DNA of 64,000 bases from Pseudoflavonifractor sp. An184 (GCF_002160305.1 NZ_NFKI01000002.1:62001-126000), one strand, 5' to 3'; counted from the first letter of the stretch, positions 16,613 to 25,584 are shown. Notes: a model not told the origin generated them from the letters alone. Made by a program: numbers and translations.

Positions 16613-17290
16613 TCACTCCAAAAACTCCAGCACCACCGGATTGAACGCCTCCCAATTCCGCCGGGCCACAAAGTGGTCCCCCGGCAGGATGACCAGCTTA
16701 CTGTTGGGAAGGGAGGCGGCGATGAGCCGGGTATGCTTCTCGAGAATCATATCGTTCTCCCCTGCGATGACCAGAGTGGGTATGGTCAGCCTCCCCAGTT
16801 CCTGGGGCTTGATATGGGGCTGGGTCACCATGAGATTGAGCATCTCCCAGTTGGCCTTCGCCTGCCTGCTGAACAGGCCGCACACCCCGCAGGCGCACCA
16901 CCCCGCCACAATGGGGAGCTGGGTGGACAGCTTCACCCCCGAGGGGCGGAGATTGGCCCCGTTCAGCACCAGCTTCTCCACGTACTGGGGGTATTTCAGG
17001 GCAAACAGCAGGGCGATATTTCCCCCGTCGGAGAATCCCAGCAGGTGACACCTTGTAATTCCCTTCCGGTCCAGAAACTCCTTCAAATCCCCGGCAAACT
17101 GGTCCAGGGTAAAGGGCGCGCTCCCCCGGGGACTCCCCCCGTGGCCCCGGGTGTCCAGGGCAATCACCCGGTACCTCTGAGAAAATGGCTCCATCTGCCG
17201 CTTGAAATAGGTGTGATCCTCTCCGTTTCCGTGGAGGAGCACCAGGGGGAACCCCTCCCCGGTTTCGATATAGTTTAAGGCAATGTCCAT
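16613..17290 (-). CDS. Alpha/beta hydrolase
   Basis: 225 aa. Contains LVLLHGNGEDHTYF (oxyanion-hole region), LLGFSDGGNIALLFAL (nucleophile Ser in GxSxG), IPTLVIAGENDMI (acid) and LPGDHFV (catalytic His), a complete serine-hydrolase triad. A Cys-rich WCACGVCG stretch sits in the cap. Soluble, no signal peptide. Substrate unknown. It starts 2 bases after the NIF3-like gene stop. Confidence 0.85.
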   Translation of the reverse strand: MDIALNYIETGEGFPLVLLHGNGEDHTYFKRQMEPFSQRYRVIALDTRGHGGSPRGSAPFTLDQFAGDLKEFLDRKGITRCHLLGFSDGGNIALLFALKYPQYVEKLVLNGANLRPSGVKLSTQLPIVAGWCACGVCGLFSRQAKANWEMLNLMVTQPHIKPQELGRLTIPTLVIAGENDMILEKHTRLIAASLPNSKLVILPGDHFVARRNWEAFNPVVLEFLE

Positions 17291-17291
17291 G

Positions 17292-17627
17292 CTACTCCTC
17301 CAGTCCGGTGGCCGCCAGGGGGATCACGTTGATCACCGGCTCCTCATAGGGGTGGGCCGCCCGGACGGCGGCCAGGGTCTCCCGGAGCCGCTCCCCCCGG
17401 CAGCAGACCTCGATTTTCAGCTCCTCCGCCTGGCACACCTCCCCCGGCGTACCCAGGAAGGGGTCCGTCCCCTCCAGAGGCCGCCAGCAGCTGTGCACCC
17501 GGCTCCAGGACATACAGCGGTCGTAGGCCCCGATGTGCCCGGCGTCCACCGACCACAGGGCCTCCCGCACCGCGTCAAAGCAGCTCTCCGGGCGGAAAAT
17601 CTCCAGCTTATAGACTTCCTGTCTCAT
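17292..17627 (-). CDS. NIF3-like PII-fold domain protein
   Basis: 111 aa from the ATG at 17627, overlapping the addB stop by 4 bases (ATGA). The pattern YKLEIFRPESCFDAVREAL, then AGHIGAYDRC, then WRPLEGTDPF and AAHPYEEPVINVIPL is that of the PII/CutA-like insert domain of the NIF3 (YqfO) family, here standing alone. These domains bind small ligands or metal; the function of stand-alone versions is unknown. Confidence 0.8.
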   Translation of the reverse strand: MRQEVYKLEIFRPESCFDAVREALWSVDAGHIGAYDRCMSWSRVHSCWRPLEGTDPFLGTPGEVCQAEELKIEVCCRGERLRETLAAVRAAHPYEEPVINVIPLAATGLEE

Positions 17628-20600
17628 TTGCGCTCCTCCCGCTCCACGTTCTCCCAAAATTCCTCGCTCTTGACCTGGGGCAGCCAGCGGCGGCAGTCGC
17701 CCCCCCGCCCCTCCTCAAAGTGGCAGGCGGCGGCGTAGTCGCAGTAGCGGCAGGCGTTCTTCTCCGGCCCCCGCCAGAAGGGGTCGGCGGAGATGTTCCC
17801 CTCCGCGATCTCCCGGCAGATGTCCCGCAGGGTGGCCTGGATGTGCCCCCCCAGCTTGCCCAGCCGCTCCGCCGAGGCCAGGGCCTCCCCGGAGATGGCC
17901 CCGGTGGTCTTGGACACCTTCAGGGGCAGGAAGCGGTAGCCTTTCTCCCCCGGCGTCTCCATGGCGGCGAGCACCTCTGGGTCGTCCAGCACCAAACCGC
18001 TGCGGGTGAGCTCCTTGTCCAGCTGTTTGCGCCATGCCTCGTCGCTCATGGTGCGGCTCCCCCGGATCACCGCGTCCCGGGCGGGGAGGTAGAGCACCCC
18101 GGCCCCCTCCACCGGCCGGCCGTAGTACTTCTCGCCCCGGTCCTCCAGGGTGAACAGGTACAGGAGCATTTGCAGCCCCAGGCCGTTCCACACCTCGGTG
18201 AGGTCGAAGGATTTTTTGCCCGTCTTATAATCGACCACTCTCAAATAGAGTTTTCCGTCGTGGACCCAGCCGTCCACCCGGTCCACAAAGCCGGTGACGC
18301 TCAGGGTCACCCCGTCCACGGTGAACTCCACCGGGGGCAGCTCTCCCCGCTTGCCGAAGCCCAGTTCGAAGGAGATGGGCCGGAATTTGGAGGCGGCCAG
18401 CTCCTCGGCCACATTGTCCACCACCGCCTGGACCGACCGGAGCAGGCGGCGGAACAGGTACCGGAACCGCTCGGTCTGGTTCTCCAGCCCCCCCAGTTCC
18501 TCACGGACGTACCGCTCCACCGCCGCCTTTGTCAGCTCCCGCAGCCGCCGGCGGTTCTCCGCTCCCCCGATGGGGTCGTCCCAGCCGGGGAGGACGGTCT
18601 GCTGAAACATCTCGTCCTGGAGCACGTGCTCCAGCACGTCATGGACGAAGGTGCCGTACTCCGGCGCGGTAAAGCCGGCTGGCTTGCGGGGCTCCGCCTC
18701 CAGGCCGTAGCGCATGAAGTAGGAGAAGTGACAGGACTTGTATTTGTCCATCCGGGAGGCGGACATGGGCACCCGCTGGCCATAGAGCCGGTCCACCGCC
18801 GTGGGGGACAGGTGTCCCCGCTCCCAGCGGCCCGCCCGGTCCAGCCGCTCCACCGCCGGGGCGTACTGCGGCAGCCGGGCCAGGGCGTCGTGGGCCGCCC
18901 GGCTCCGCCCCGCCTGCTCCAGGGCGGGCAGCGGGGCCGCCAGGCGGAAGGCCCCCTGGAGGTCCTCCTCCCGCTGGACCTTCAAATCGGAGAACAGCAG
19001 CTTGAGCCGCTCCGCCAGAAAGCTGGGACGGCGCTCCTCCCCCGAGGGGCTCTGGCCGGACCAGCTGACGACGAGGCGCTTTGTGGGCCGGGCGCAGGTG
19101 AGGTAGACGGTGGTCATCTCCCGGTAGAGCAGCTCCTCCCCGGACTGGTTCAGCTCCAGGCCGTAGGAGGCCAGCAGAGAGCGGTCGTCGTCGGACAGCA
19201 GCCCCGGGGCCTGGGTCACCATGGGGATGGACTGGTCGTCCGCCCCCAGGAGAAAAAGGACCTGTACCGGGTGGCCCGTCTGGCGGGTGGTCTCCCCCGC
19301 CGTCACCCGGTCCAGGGAGACGGGGATGGTCCCCACGTCGTACTGGGAGAGGACCAGCCGGAACAGATCGGCGAACTCGTCCAGCTCCATGGGGGCGTCC
19401 TCCAACTGGGCGGCGCACTGCTCCAGGCCGCCGCACAGGATGGACCACAGCTGCCGGTACTCCTCCGCCAGGGCGGGCCGCCCCCGGCGGCGCAGCTCCT
19501 CCACCCGCTCCTCCAGGCGCTCGGGCAGGCCGATCTTCTCCAAAAAACTGTAAAGGGCAATGGCCTGTCCCCGTCCGGTGTGGTTGGTGTTTTTACGCAG
19601 CAGTTCCAGAGGCTCGGCCACCTGGCGGCGGGCCCGGTCCAACCGCTTCACCAGGGCCCGGTCCTCCTTCGTCCAGTCCGCCCCGTAGCCTCCGGGGTGC
19701 ATGGCCCAGTCCTTCTTCTGGGTCCATCGGCTCCCCCGCAGGTTCCATTTGATCACGTAGTTCTCCAGCAGGTCCTGATCCTCCTGGCTCAGGTCGGTGA
19801 GGCCGGTCTTTAAATACCGGAACACGTCGTCGTACCGGTAGCCGTTGGCCACCGTGTCCAGGGCCGCCGTCACCAGGGTGAGGATGGGCTTTTCCAGAAT
19901 GTCCGTCATGGCCGAGGAAAACACCGGGATCTCATACCGGGGGAACACCGACTCGACGAGAGGCTGATAGGCGGAAAAATCCCGGGCCACCACCCCCATG
20001 TCCCGGTAGCGGTACCCCTCCTTCCGCACCAGCTCCCGGATGCGGGCGGCGGTCCGCTCCACCTCGGCGCGGGGGGTGGAGGCCTGGAACAGCTCCACCG
20101 CGTCGCCGCATGAGACCGGCTCCGGCCGCTCCTGGGCGAAGAGCTGACGCTCCACTATCTGAAGCTCGGGGGCCTTTGCCGGGTCATGCCCATCAAGTAT
20201 TTCTACTTCACTTGGAATTCGCTCCTGTTTGGCCAGACGGAGCAGCTGGGCGGCGGTGCGCCGGGCGGGTGAGAAAATCCCCGCCCCCCCTTCGTCCTCC
20301 TCCAGATGGTCGCAGGTGAGGGTGACGGTGACCGTGTCCGCCTGTTTCAGCAGCTCCCGCAGCACCTCCTGCTGCTGGGGGGTGAAGTCGGTAAATCCGT
20401 CCAGCCACAGGCCGGCCCCCTGGGCCCAGGGGCAGTCCTTTAGCTTCTCCGCCGTCCGGGTGAGCCGGTCCCTGGGGTCCAGGGCGGTGCGGGCGGACAG
20501 GGCCTCGTAGGCGGTGCAGATAAGCCCCAGGTCGTGCAGCTTGTCCCCCTCCCCCGCTCCGGCCTCCTCCCCCGCCTGGAGCAGGAGCTCTGGCCGGACG

Positions 20601-20986
20601 CAGCAGCTTTTCAGCTCGTCCACTGTGGACAGCAGCTCCTCCAGAAAGGCGGGTCGGCGGGAGGGGCGGGCGTACACGGTGAGCCGGCTGGCCACGGACC
20701 GCACCGCCCGGTGCATCATCAAAATGCGGCCCCCCGCGTCCAGCTCGGGCTCCCCCATGCCCCCCGCCGCCAGGAACACCCGGTTGCTGAGACGGCTGAA
20801 GGAGAGCACCTCGGCGTAGAGTGAGACGCCGTCCCCCCCGAAGCGGCACAGGGCCCGCTCCGCCTCGTGGGACTGCTGCTCGGGCACCATCAGGATTTGG
20901 CGCTTGTCCGGCCCTCCCCGGCACAGCCGCTGGAGCACCTGGGTGGTCTTTCCGCTCCCGGCCCGGCCCAGAATCAGTCGCAGCAT
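17624..20986 (-). CDS. addB: ATP-dependent helicase/nuclease subunit AddB
   Basis: 1120 aa, usual length. Walker A GRAGSGKTT at residues 7-15. The C-terminal RecB-like nuclease domain has the RVVDYKTGKK motif (PD-(D/E)xK, Asp and Lys). The Fe-S cluster cysteines are present: one in YKSCHFSYF and three in CRYCDYAAACHF near the end. AddAB resects double-strand breaks for recombination. addA, usually the next gene, is not downstream: a NIF3-like gene and a hydrolase follow instead, and addA is nowhere else in this window. Confidence 0.95.
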   Translation of the reverse strand: MLRLILGRAGSGKTTQVLQRLCRGGPDKRQILMVPEQQSHEAERALCRFGGDGVSLYAEVLSFSRLSNRVFLAAGGMGEPELDAGGRILMMHRAVRSVASRLTVYARPSRRPAFLEELLSTVDELKSCCVRPELLLQAGEEAGAGEGDKLHDLGLICTAYEALSARTALDPRDRLTRTAEKLKDCPWAQGAGLWLDGFTDFTPQQQEVLRELLKQADTVTVTLTCDHLEEDEGGAGIFSPARRTAAQLLRLAKQERIPSEVEILDGHDPAKAPELQIVERQLFAQERPEPVSCGDAVELFQASTPRAEVERTAARIRELVRKEGYRYRDMGVVARDFSAYQPLVESVFPRYEIPVFSSAMTDILEKPILTLVTAALDTVANGYRYDDVFRYLKTGLTDLSQEDQDLLENYVIKWNLRGSRWTQKKDWAMHPGGYGADWTKEDRALVKRLDRARRQVAEPLELLRKNTNHTGRGQAIALYSFLEKIGLPERLEERVEELRRRGRPALAEEYRQLWSILCGGLEQCAAQLEDAPMELDEFADLFRLVLSQYDVGTIPVSLDRVTAGETTRQTGHPVQVLFLLGADDQSIPMVTQAPGLLSDDDRSLLASYGLELNQSGEELLYREMTTVYLTCARPTKRLVVSWSGQSPSGEERRPSFLAERLKLLFSDLKVQREEDLQGAFRLAAPLPALEQAGRSRAAHDALARLPQYAPAVERLDRAGRWERGHLSPTAVDRLYGQRVPMSASRMDKYKSCHFSYFMRYGLEAEPRKPAGFTAPEYGTFVHDVLEHVLQDEMFQQTVLPGWDDPIGGAENRRRLRELTKAAVERYVREELGGLENQTERFRYLFRRLLRSVQAVVDNVAEELAASKFRPISFELGFGKRGELPPVEFTVDGVTLSVTGFVDRVDGWVHDGKLYLRVVDYKTGKKSFDLTEVWNGLGLQMLLYLFTLEDRGEKYYGRPVEGAGVLYLPARDAVIRGSRTMSDEAWRKQLDKELTRSGLVLDDPEVLAAMETPGEKGYRFLPLKVSKTTGAISGEALASAERLGKLGGHIQATLRDICREIAEGNISADPFWRGPEKNACRYCDYAAACHFEEGRGGDCRRWLPQVKSEEFWENVEREERK

Positions 20987-21320
20987 ACGGCACTCCCCCT
21001 TTCATGTTTGGTCAGTGCTCTCATCATACCACACTTGGATGTTCAAAAAAAGCCCTTCTTCTCAGAAGAAGGTTTCTCTCTCCATTCCACGCAAGCCCTA
21101 TGCGGCCCCTGCAAGGCGTTCCTTTTTCACGAACAACGGTGGACCGCCCGCTATACTACCTCCGGCAATCACACCCGCCTCCGGCTCAAAGCCGGAGAGG
21201 CGCCGCTGCTGCGGCGCCTCTCCATCAAATCCTCTATATTCTTTCAGTGGCTTTCTGTACCTTCCGCGCGGCCCAGGCAGCTCCGCTCCGATGGACCGCG
21301 TCTTCGGATGTCGTGTTCGG
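20987..21320. other. Intergenic region with hairpins, no gene seen
   Basis: 334 bp between addB and the Gly/Cys-rich gene. It contains a CCGGCTCAAAGCCGG hairpin (21181-21195) directly followed by a larger one (21195-21222). No convincing gene. Confidence 0.5.
21195..21222 (-). terminator. Terminator-like hairpin after the Gly/Cys-rich gene
   Basis: GAGAGGCGCCGC / GCGGCGCCTCTC with a 4-base loop. GC-rich, no clear T-tract, so termination is likely but not certain. Confidence 0.45.
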
Positions 21321-21476
21321 TCAGCAGCAGCCGCCGCAGCCGTTGTTGCCGCCGCAGCCATTGCCGCAGCCGTTTCCGCCCCAGCTGTTCCCGCCGCAGC
21401 AGCAGCACAGAATGATGATCAGGACGATGATCCACAGGCAGCCTCCGCCGCCAAAACCGTTATTGCAGCACCCCAT
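21321..21476 (-). CDS. 51-aa Gly/Cys-rich membrane mini-protein
   Basis: Minus-strand reading from the ATG at 21476, with GGGAGGT nine bases upstream. It starts MGCCNNGFGGGG, then has one strongly hydrophobic helix (CLWIIVLIIILCCCC), then a Gly/Asn/Cys tail rich in GCG and NGC repeats, ending GGCC. Fourteen of 51 residues are Cys. The layout recalls small sporulation or spore-coat peptides with a membrane helix and a Cys-rich tail. The clear ribosome site and non-random composition support it. Role unknown; coat or membrane cross-linking is a guess. Confidence 0.7.
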   Translation of the reverse strand: MGCCNNGFGGGGCLWIIVLIIILCCCCGGNSWGGNGCGNGCGGNNGCGGCC

Positions 21477-21556
21477 TGATGAAGTACCTCCCGTTATGAA
21501 GTCTGAGACGGCTCTCCGCCGCGCTCAGTCCATCCTATGTACCGGGAGAAAAAGGG

Positions 21557-22651
21557 TTACAGATAGAGGCTGTCAAATTTCATCAGAATGGCAGCTACCT
21601 CTGCCCGGCTGGCCGGGTCCTCCGGCCGGATGGTCCCGTCGCCGGAGGGGACGATGAGCTGGTTGGCCGCCGCCCAGGACACCGCCTCCCGGGCCCAGGA
21701 GGCCGTCTGTCCTCCGTCGCTGTATTGGGACAGATCCGCCCCGCCGGTGAGGCTCAGCCCCAGGTACTGCCGGGCGAAGCTGTGGAGCATCACCAGAAGC
21801 TGCTGGCGGGTGATACTCTGCTCCGGGCCGAAGGAGCCCTCTCCGGTGCCGGCGGTGACTCCCTGGACATAGCCCCAGCGCACATAAGGGGCGTACCAGC
21901 TGTCCGCGGCCACATCCCAGAAGCTGGCCTGGGCGCTGTTCAGCTCCTCCTCCGGCGAGCCCGCCAGGCGGTACAGCACTGTCACCAGCATGGCCCGGTT
22001 CATCGTCAGGTTCGGTGAGAAGGCGTCGGCGCTGGTGCCGGAGAACAGGCCGTTGGTATAGGCGTACTCCACCGCGCTCTCATACCAGTCCCCCTGTGCC
22101 ACGTCCACAAAGGGCAGGGACTGGGTCCCGGAGTCTGTAAAGGTGTAGCTCCCCTGGAGCCCCAGGTACATCACGCCGGAGCGCACCGCCAGGGCGGCGG
22201 AGGTGTCCTCCCCCACCAGGTAGCGGTGTCCCGCCGTGAGCTTCGTCCCGGAGGGGACTGCCGTCCCGTCGGTCACGTCGATGACCGCACCGTTGTGGGC
22301 CAGCTCCCCGGTCCCCCCATAGATCATCAGGCCGGAGCCGGTGGGCAGGGTGATGATGTCTCCCTGAGAGAGGGTGCGGCTCTGAAAGTCGGCGCTGTAC
22401 AGCCCGCTTCCCGTTCCCGCTCCGCTCTGGATCTGGGCAGCGGCCTGGTCATAGGCCTCCTGCATGGCGTCGTTCTGAATCTCCTCCAGCTGGCTCTGGG
22501 CGCTGGGGAGAAATGTATCGGTGAGATAGCTCAGGGAGATCAGGCTGTCCCCGTTTCCCAGGGCCAGCGCTCCCCCGGCCAGCGCTCCCCCGGCCAGCGC
22601 CGCCGCCAGCCCGGCCGCGCACAGGGCCAGGCGGAATTTGGGCCGTCTCAT
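21557..22651 (-). CDS. Secreted protein with three S-layer homology (SLH) domains
   Basis: 364 aa. Signal peptide 1-30 with an Ala/Gly-rich core that includes a short tandem repeat. Residues about 36-190 form an N-terminal domain starting SLISLSYLTDTFLPSAQ. Three SLH repeats follow, from about residue 185 to the end (FVDVAQGDWYESAVEYAYTN, then FWDVAADSWYAPYVRWGYVQ, then TASWAREAVSWAAANQ, each with a following R-M/Q/A-E helix). SLH domains anchor proteins to pyruvylated wall polymer. The N-terminal domain is shared with the gene at 63077. It overlaps the rex stop by 4 bases, so surface display may follow redox state. Confidence 0.88.
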   Translation of the reverse strand: MRRPKFRLALCAAGLAAALAGGALAGGALALGNGDSLISLSYLTDTFLPSAQSQLEEIQNDAMQEAYDQAAAQIQSGAGTGSGLYSADFQSRTLSQGDIITLPTGSGLMIYGGTGELAHNGAVIDVTDGTAVPSGTKLTAGHRYLVGEDTSAALAVRSGVMYLGLQGSYTFTDSGTQSLPFVDVAQGDWYESAVEYAYTNGLFSGTSADAFSPNLTMNRAMLVTVLYRLAGSPEEELNSAQASFWDVAADSWYAPYVRWGYVQGVTAGTGEGSFGPEQSITRQQLLVMLHSFARQYLGLSLTGGADLSQYSDGGQTASWAREAVSWAAANQLIVPSGDGTIRPEDPASRAEVAAILMKFDSLYL

Positions 22652-23310
22652 GTGGCGTCTCCCCCCTCTTCCTCGTCCTCCCGCTGGGAGATCATATAGC
22701 TCAGCGCCAGCAGGCTGTCGGAGAAGTGGACGCTCTCCACCACCACGTCAGAGCCGGGAAAGGACACCTCGTAGTTGGTAAAGTTCCAGATGCCCCGGAC
22801 TCCGGCGGCCACCAGCCGCTCCCCCATACACTGGGCGGCGGATTTGGGCACCGTCAGCAGGCCCACATTGACCGGGTGCTCCGCGAGAAAGGCCTCCAGC
22901 GTGTCGGCGTGGTACACCGGCACGCCGGCAATCTGGGTGCCCACGGTGCGCTCCTGCACGTCAAAGGCGGCCAGCAGCTGAAAGCCGTTGCTGGAAAATT
23001 TGAAGTTTTCAATGAGGGCCCGGCCCAGGTTGCCCGCGCCCAACACCACGATGGTGTGGCCCCGGTTGATCCCCAGGATCTCCCCGATCTGCTCCTTGAG
23101 CCCGTCCACCTTATAGCCGTAGCCCTGCTGGCCAAACCCGCCGAAGCAGAACAGGTCCTGCCGGATCTGGGAGGCGGTCAGCCCCATGGATTTGCCCAGG
23201 GCGCTGGAGGAGATGCGGACCACCCCCTTGCGCTGCAGCTCGGACAGCTGGCGGTAATAGCGGGGCAGTCGGCGGATGACCGCTGTGGATACCTTGGAAT
23301 TCCGCTTCAT
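22648..23310 (-). CDS. rex: Redox-sensing transcriptional repressor Rex
   Basis: 220 aa from the ATG at 23310 with GGGGGGAG upstream. Winged-helix N-terminus (VIRRLPRYYRQLSELQRKG, then SSSALGKSMGLTASQIRQDL) and a Rossmann domain (HTIVVLGAGNLGRAL), the NAD(H)-binding layout of Rex. Rex represses fermentation and electron-transfer genes until NADH/NAD+ rises. It is co-transcribed with the SLH protein gene. Possible targets in the window include the rnf operon, but no Rex box was confirmed. Confidence 0.96.
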   Translation of the reverse strand: MKRNSKVSTAVIRRLPRYYRQLSELQRKGVVRISSSALGKSMGLTASQIRQDLFCFGGFGQQGYGYKVDGLKEQIGEILGINRGHTIVVLGAGNLGRALIENFKFSSNGFQLLAAFDVQERTVGTQIAGVPVYHADTLEAFLAEHPVNVGLLTVPKSAAQCMGERLVAAGVRGIWNFTNYEVSFPGSDVVVESVHFSDSLLALSYMISQREDEEEGGDAT

Positions 23311-23416
23311 AGGCTCCCCCCTTCTTTCTGATGTATTTTCCATAACAGTAGTTTACTCGAACTCGCCCTCCCTGTCAAACCCCGGATTTTTGGGGGCGGG
23401 CCCTGGGGCAATGAGA

Positions 23417-23455
23417 GGACCGCCGCGGCTGATCCCGTCCGCGGCGGTCCTTTTT
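23417..23455. terminator. Strong hairpin between the IMPase gene end and rex
   Basis: GGACCGCCGCGG / CCGCGGCGGTCC with a 10-base loop and TTTTT on the plus side. It follows the stop of the minus-strand phosphatase gene. The T-run faces the plus strand, so efficiency toward the minus strand is uncertain. Confidence 0.6.
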
Positions 23456-23469
23456 CCGATGCCAGTGGT

Positions 23470-24258
23470 TTATTCCGCTGCGCCCAGATACCGCTCCCGC
23501 ACCAGGCGCAGCGTCTCCGGGGCGTTGGCCGCCAGGACGGGGGTGCGCCGGTCCAGGGGGAGGAATTCCCCCTCCAGATCGCACAGGCTTCCCCCGGCCT
23601 CGGCCAGGATGATCCGGCCGGCGTTGTGATCCCAGGGGCAGGACCGCAGGGTCACGAACAGATCGGCCTCCCCCGCGGCCAGGGCGCACAGCTCCAGAGC
23701 CACCGAGCCCAGGCTCCGCACTCCCCGGACCTCCCGGGCCAGCCGGAGCAGGCCCTCCTGCCGGGGGTGGGGATTCAGCAGGGTGCGGGGCACTCCGGGG
23801 ACGGTCAGCAGCAGTTCCTGCACCTCCCGCCGGCGGGAGGTATGGAGGGGCGTGCCGTCCCGGAAGGCCCCGCTCCCCGCCTGGGCCCAGTAGAGGGCGG
23901 GCCGCTCCACGTCCAGCACCAGGCCGAACAGGGGCTCCTCCCCCCTCCAGCACCCCACGGACACGGCGTAGTTCCGGTGCTGGCTGACAAAGTTGGTGGT
24001 GCCGTCGATGGGGTCCAGGTACCAGGTGCAGCCCTCCGCCCCCTCGTTGGCGGCGGGGTACTCCTCCCCCACGATAATATCCTGGGGGAACGCCTCTGAA
24101 ATTCCCCGGCGGAGGAACTGCTCCGTCTCCTTGTCCCACCGGGTCACCAGATCCTGATACCCGCTCTTGTGCTGGATCTCATCCTCCCGCAGGCGGCTCT
24201 CCCGCAATGCGGCGCCGGCCTGCAAGACCAGCTCCCGCGCTAAGGCAAATCGCTCCAT
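23470..24258 (-). CDS. Inositol monophosphatase family protein
   Basis: 262 aa from the ATG at 24258 with GGAGGAAGGA upstream. Metal-site motifs are complete: GEEYP, WYLDPIDGTTNF and PWDHNAGRIILAEAGG. Family members hydrolyse phosphomonoesters such as inositol-1-phosphate or adenosine 3',5'-bisphosphate with Mg2+. It follows the HAD phosphatase gene after a terminator, so it is likely a separate unit. Substrate cannot be assigned. Confidence 0.9.
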   Translation of the reverse strand: MERFALARELVLQAGAALRESRLREDEIQHKSGYQDLVTRWDKETEQFLRRGISEAFPQDIIVGEEYPAANEGAEGCTWYLDPIDGTTNFVSQHRNYAVSVGCWRGEEPLFGLVLDVERPALYWAQAGSGAFRDGTPLHTSRRREVQELLLTVPGVPRTLLNPHPRQEGLLRLAREVRGVRSLGSVALELCALAAGEADLFVTLRSCPWDHNAGRIILAEAGGSLCDLEGEFLPLDRRTPVLAANAPETLRLVRERYLGAAE

Positions 24259-24369
24259 AACTTGTCCTTCCTCCTCGTTTCGTCCCTCCAGCAAACCACA
24301 TTTTGGACCGTCTGTCAAGTTTTTTCTCCGTTTTTGCATCATTGTTTCCGCCGCAGAAGCCGAAAAATA

Positions 24370-24414
24370 AAACCGCAGCCCGCCATTCCTGTTGAGAACG
24401 GCGGGCTGCGGTTT
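24370..24414 (-). terminator. Intrinsic terminator of the riboflavin operon
   Basis: AAACCGCAGCCCGCC / GGCGGGCTGCGGTTT (15-base arms) followed on the minus strand by TATTTTTC, just after the HAD gene. Confidence 0.85.
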
Positions 24415-24425
24415 CTTTCCTCTCG

Positions 24426-25115
24426 TTATTCTCTATGTGGGACAGGCGTCTCTCTCCGCGCCGGAGCGATGGAACGCAGCGCCCGCTCCAACTCCTCCGG
24501 CCTCTGAATCCGCACCGAGGCCCCGGCCATTTCCTCCCGGCCGCCGTAGCCGTACGCGCATCCCACGCTGGGCAGATGATGCCGCCGGGCAATCTCCAGA
24601 TCGGAGGAACGGTCCCCCACAACAATGTACTCCCCTGGAAACTCCCGCCGGATGGCGGGAAAGAGCTCCCACTTGGCGGGCCAGCCATAGTCCTCCGTAC
24701 AATAGAACCCATCGAAGTGCCGGTCCAGGGAAAACCGCCGCCGGTGGACCTCCAGGTAGCGGCGCTGGCAGTTGCTCAGGAGAATGAGAGAGTATCCCTC
24801 ATTTTTGAGCCGTTCCAGCAGGGCGGGAACACCTGGGTAGAGCTCCGCCCCTCCCTCGGCGGTCCGCCGGAGCATCTCCTGAAAAATGATCTGGCTGCAC
24901 TGCTCCCGCAGCTTTTCCGGCAGGTCGGGGGCGAATTCCGCCCACATGTCTTTGGGGGACATCCCCAGCCAGCCTGCAAGCTCCTGGGGCCGCCAGTCTT
25001 TTGGGGGCCGGAAGCCCCCATCCACCAGGGTCTGATAGGCTCTCTGAAAGGCGGGAGCGTAGATTTTCAGGCAGTCATGGAGAGTACCGTCGTAGTCCAG
25101 CAGGACCCGGACCAC
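24426..25115 (-). CDS. HAD-family phosphatase, last gene of the riboflavin operon
   Basis: 229 aa. Motif I LLDYDGTLHD (nucleophile Asp), motif II LILLSNCQ, motif III/IV VVGDRSSDLEIARRHHLPSVGCAYGYG. It is a class I HAD with a helical cap. It begins one base after the ribH stop, so it belongs to the rib operon. Riboflavin synthesis needs a phosphatase for 5-amino-6-ribitylamino-uracil phosphate that is often unassigned, and its position makes this a candidate. General phosphatase activity is the safe call. Confidence 0.85.
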   Translation of the reverse strand: MVRVLLDYDGTLHDCLKIYAPAFQRAYQTLVDGGFRPPKDWRPQELAGWLGMSPKDMWAEFAPDLPEKLREQCSQIIFQEMLRRTAEGGAELYPGVPALLERLKNEGYSLILLSNCQRRYLEVHRRRFSLDRHFDGFYCTEDYGWPAKWELFPAIRREFPGEYIVVGDRSSDLEIARRHHLPSVGCAYGYGGREEMAGASVRIQRPEELERALRSIAPARRETPVPHRE

Positions 25116-25116
25116 C

Positions 25117-25584
25117 TTACGCCTCCAGAGAGCGGATCAAATTCACCATCTCCACCGCTCCCTCGGCACACTCGGAGCCCTTGTTGCCCGCCTTGCTGCC
25201 GGAGCGCTCGATGGCCTGCTCGATGTTCTCGGTGGTGATCACCCCGAACATCACCGGCACGCCGGTCTCCAGAGAGACGGCGGCAATGCCCTTGGACACC
25301 TCGTTGCACACATAGTCGTAGTGGCTGGTGCTCCCCCGGATCACCGCCCCCAGACAGATGACCGCATCGTATTTCCCGCTCTTTGCCATTTTGGAGGCGA
25401 TCAGGGGGATCTCAAAGGCCCCGGGCACCCAGGCGGTCTGGATATCCTCCTCCCGCACGCCCCGGCGCTTCAGGCCGTCCAGGGCCCCGCCCAGCAGGCG
25501 GGAGGTGATGAACTCGTTGAACCGGGACACGACAATGCCGATTCTGATGTTTTCCGCAACCAAATTTCCCTCAAATGTTTTCAT
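25117..25584 (-). CDS. ribH: 6,7-dimethyl-8-ribityllumazine synthase
   Basis: 155 aa. Contains [13 protein letters not shown], then [12 protein letters not shown], then [21 protein letters not shown] with the catalytic His, then [15 protein letters not shown] and NKGSECA. It condenses the ribitylamino-uracil with dihydroxybutanone phosphate and forms icosahedral or pentameric cages. Fourth gene of the rib operon; about 155 bases of mostly repeat DNA separate it from ribBA. Confidence 0.97.
   Translation of the reverse strand: MKTFEGNLVAENIRIGIVVSRFNEFITSRLLGGALDGLKRRGVREEDIQTAWVPGAFEIPLIASKMAKSGKYDAVICLGAVIRGSTSHYDYVCNEVSKGIAAVSLETGVPVMFGVITTENIEQAIERSGSKAGNKGSECAEGAVEMVNLIRSLEA

Noticed and set aside
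17720-19813. 697-codon plus-strand frame inside addB
   Set aside because: Shadow; addB motifs on the other strand are complete.
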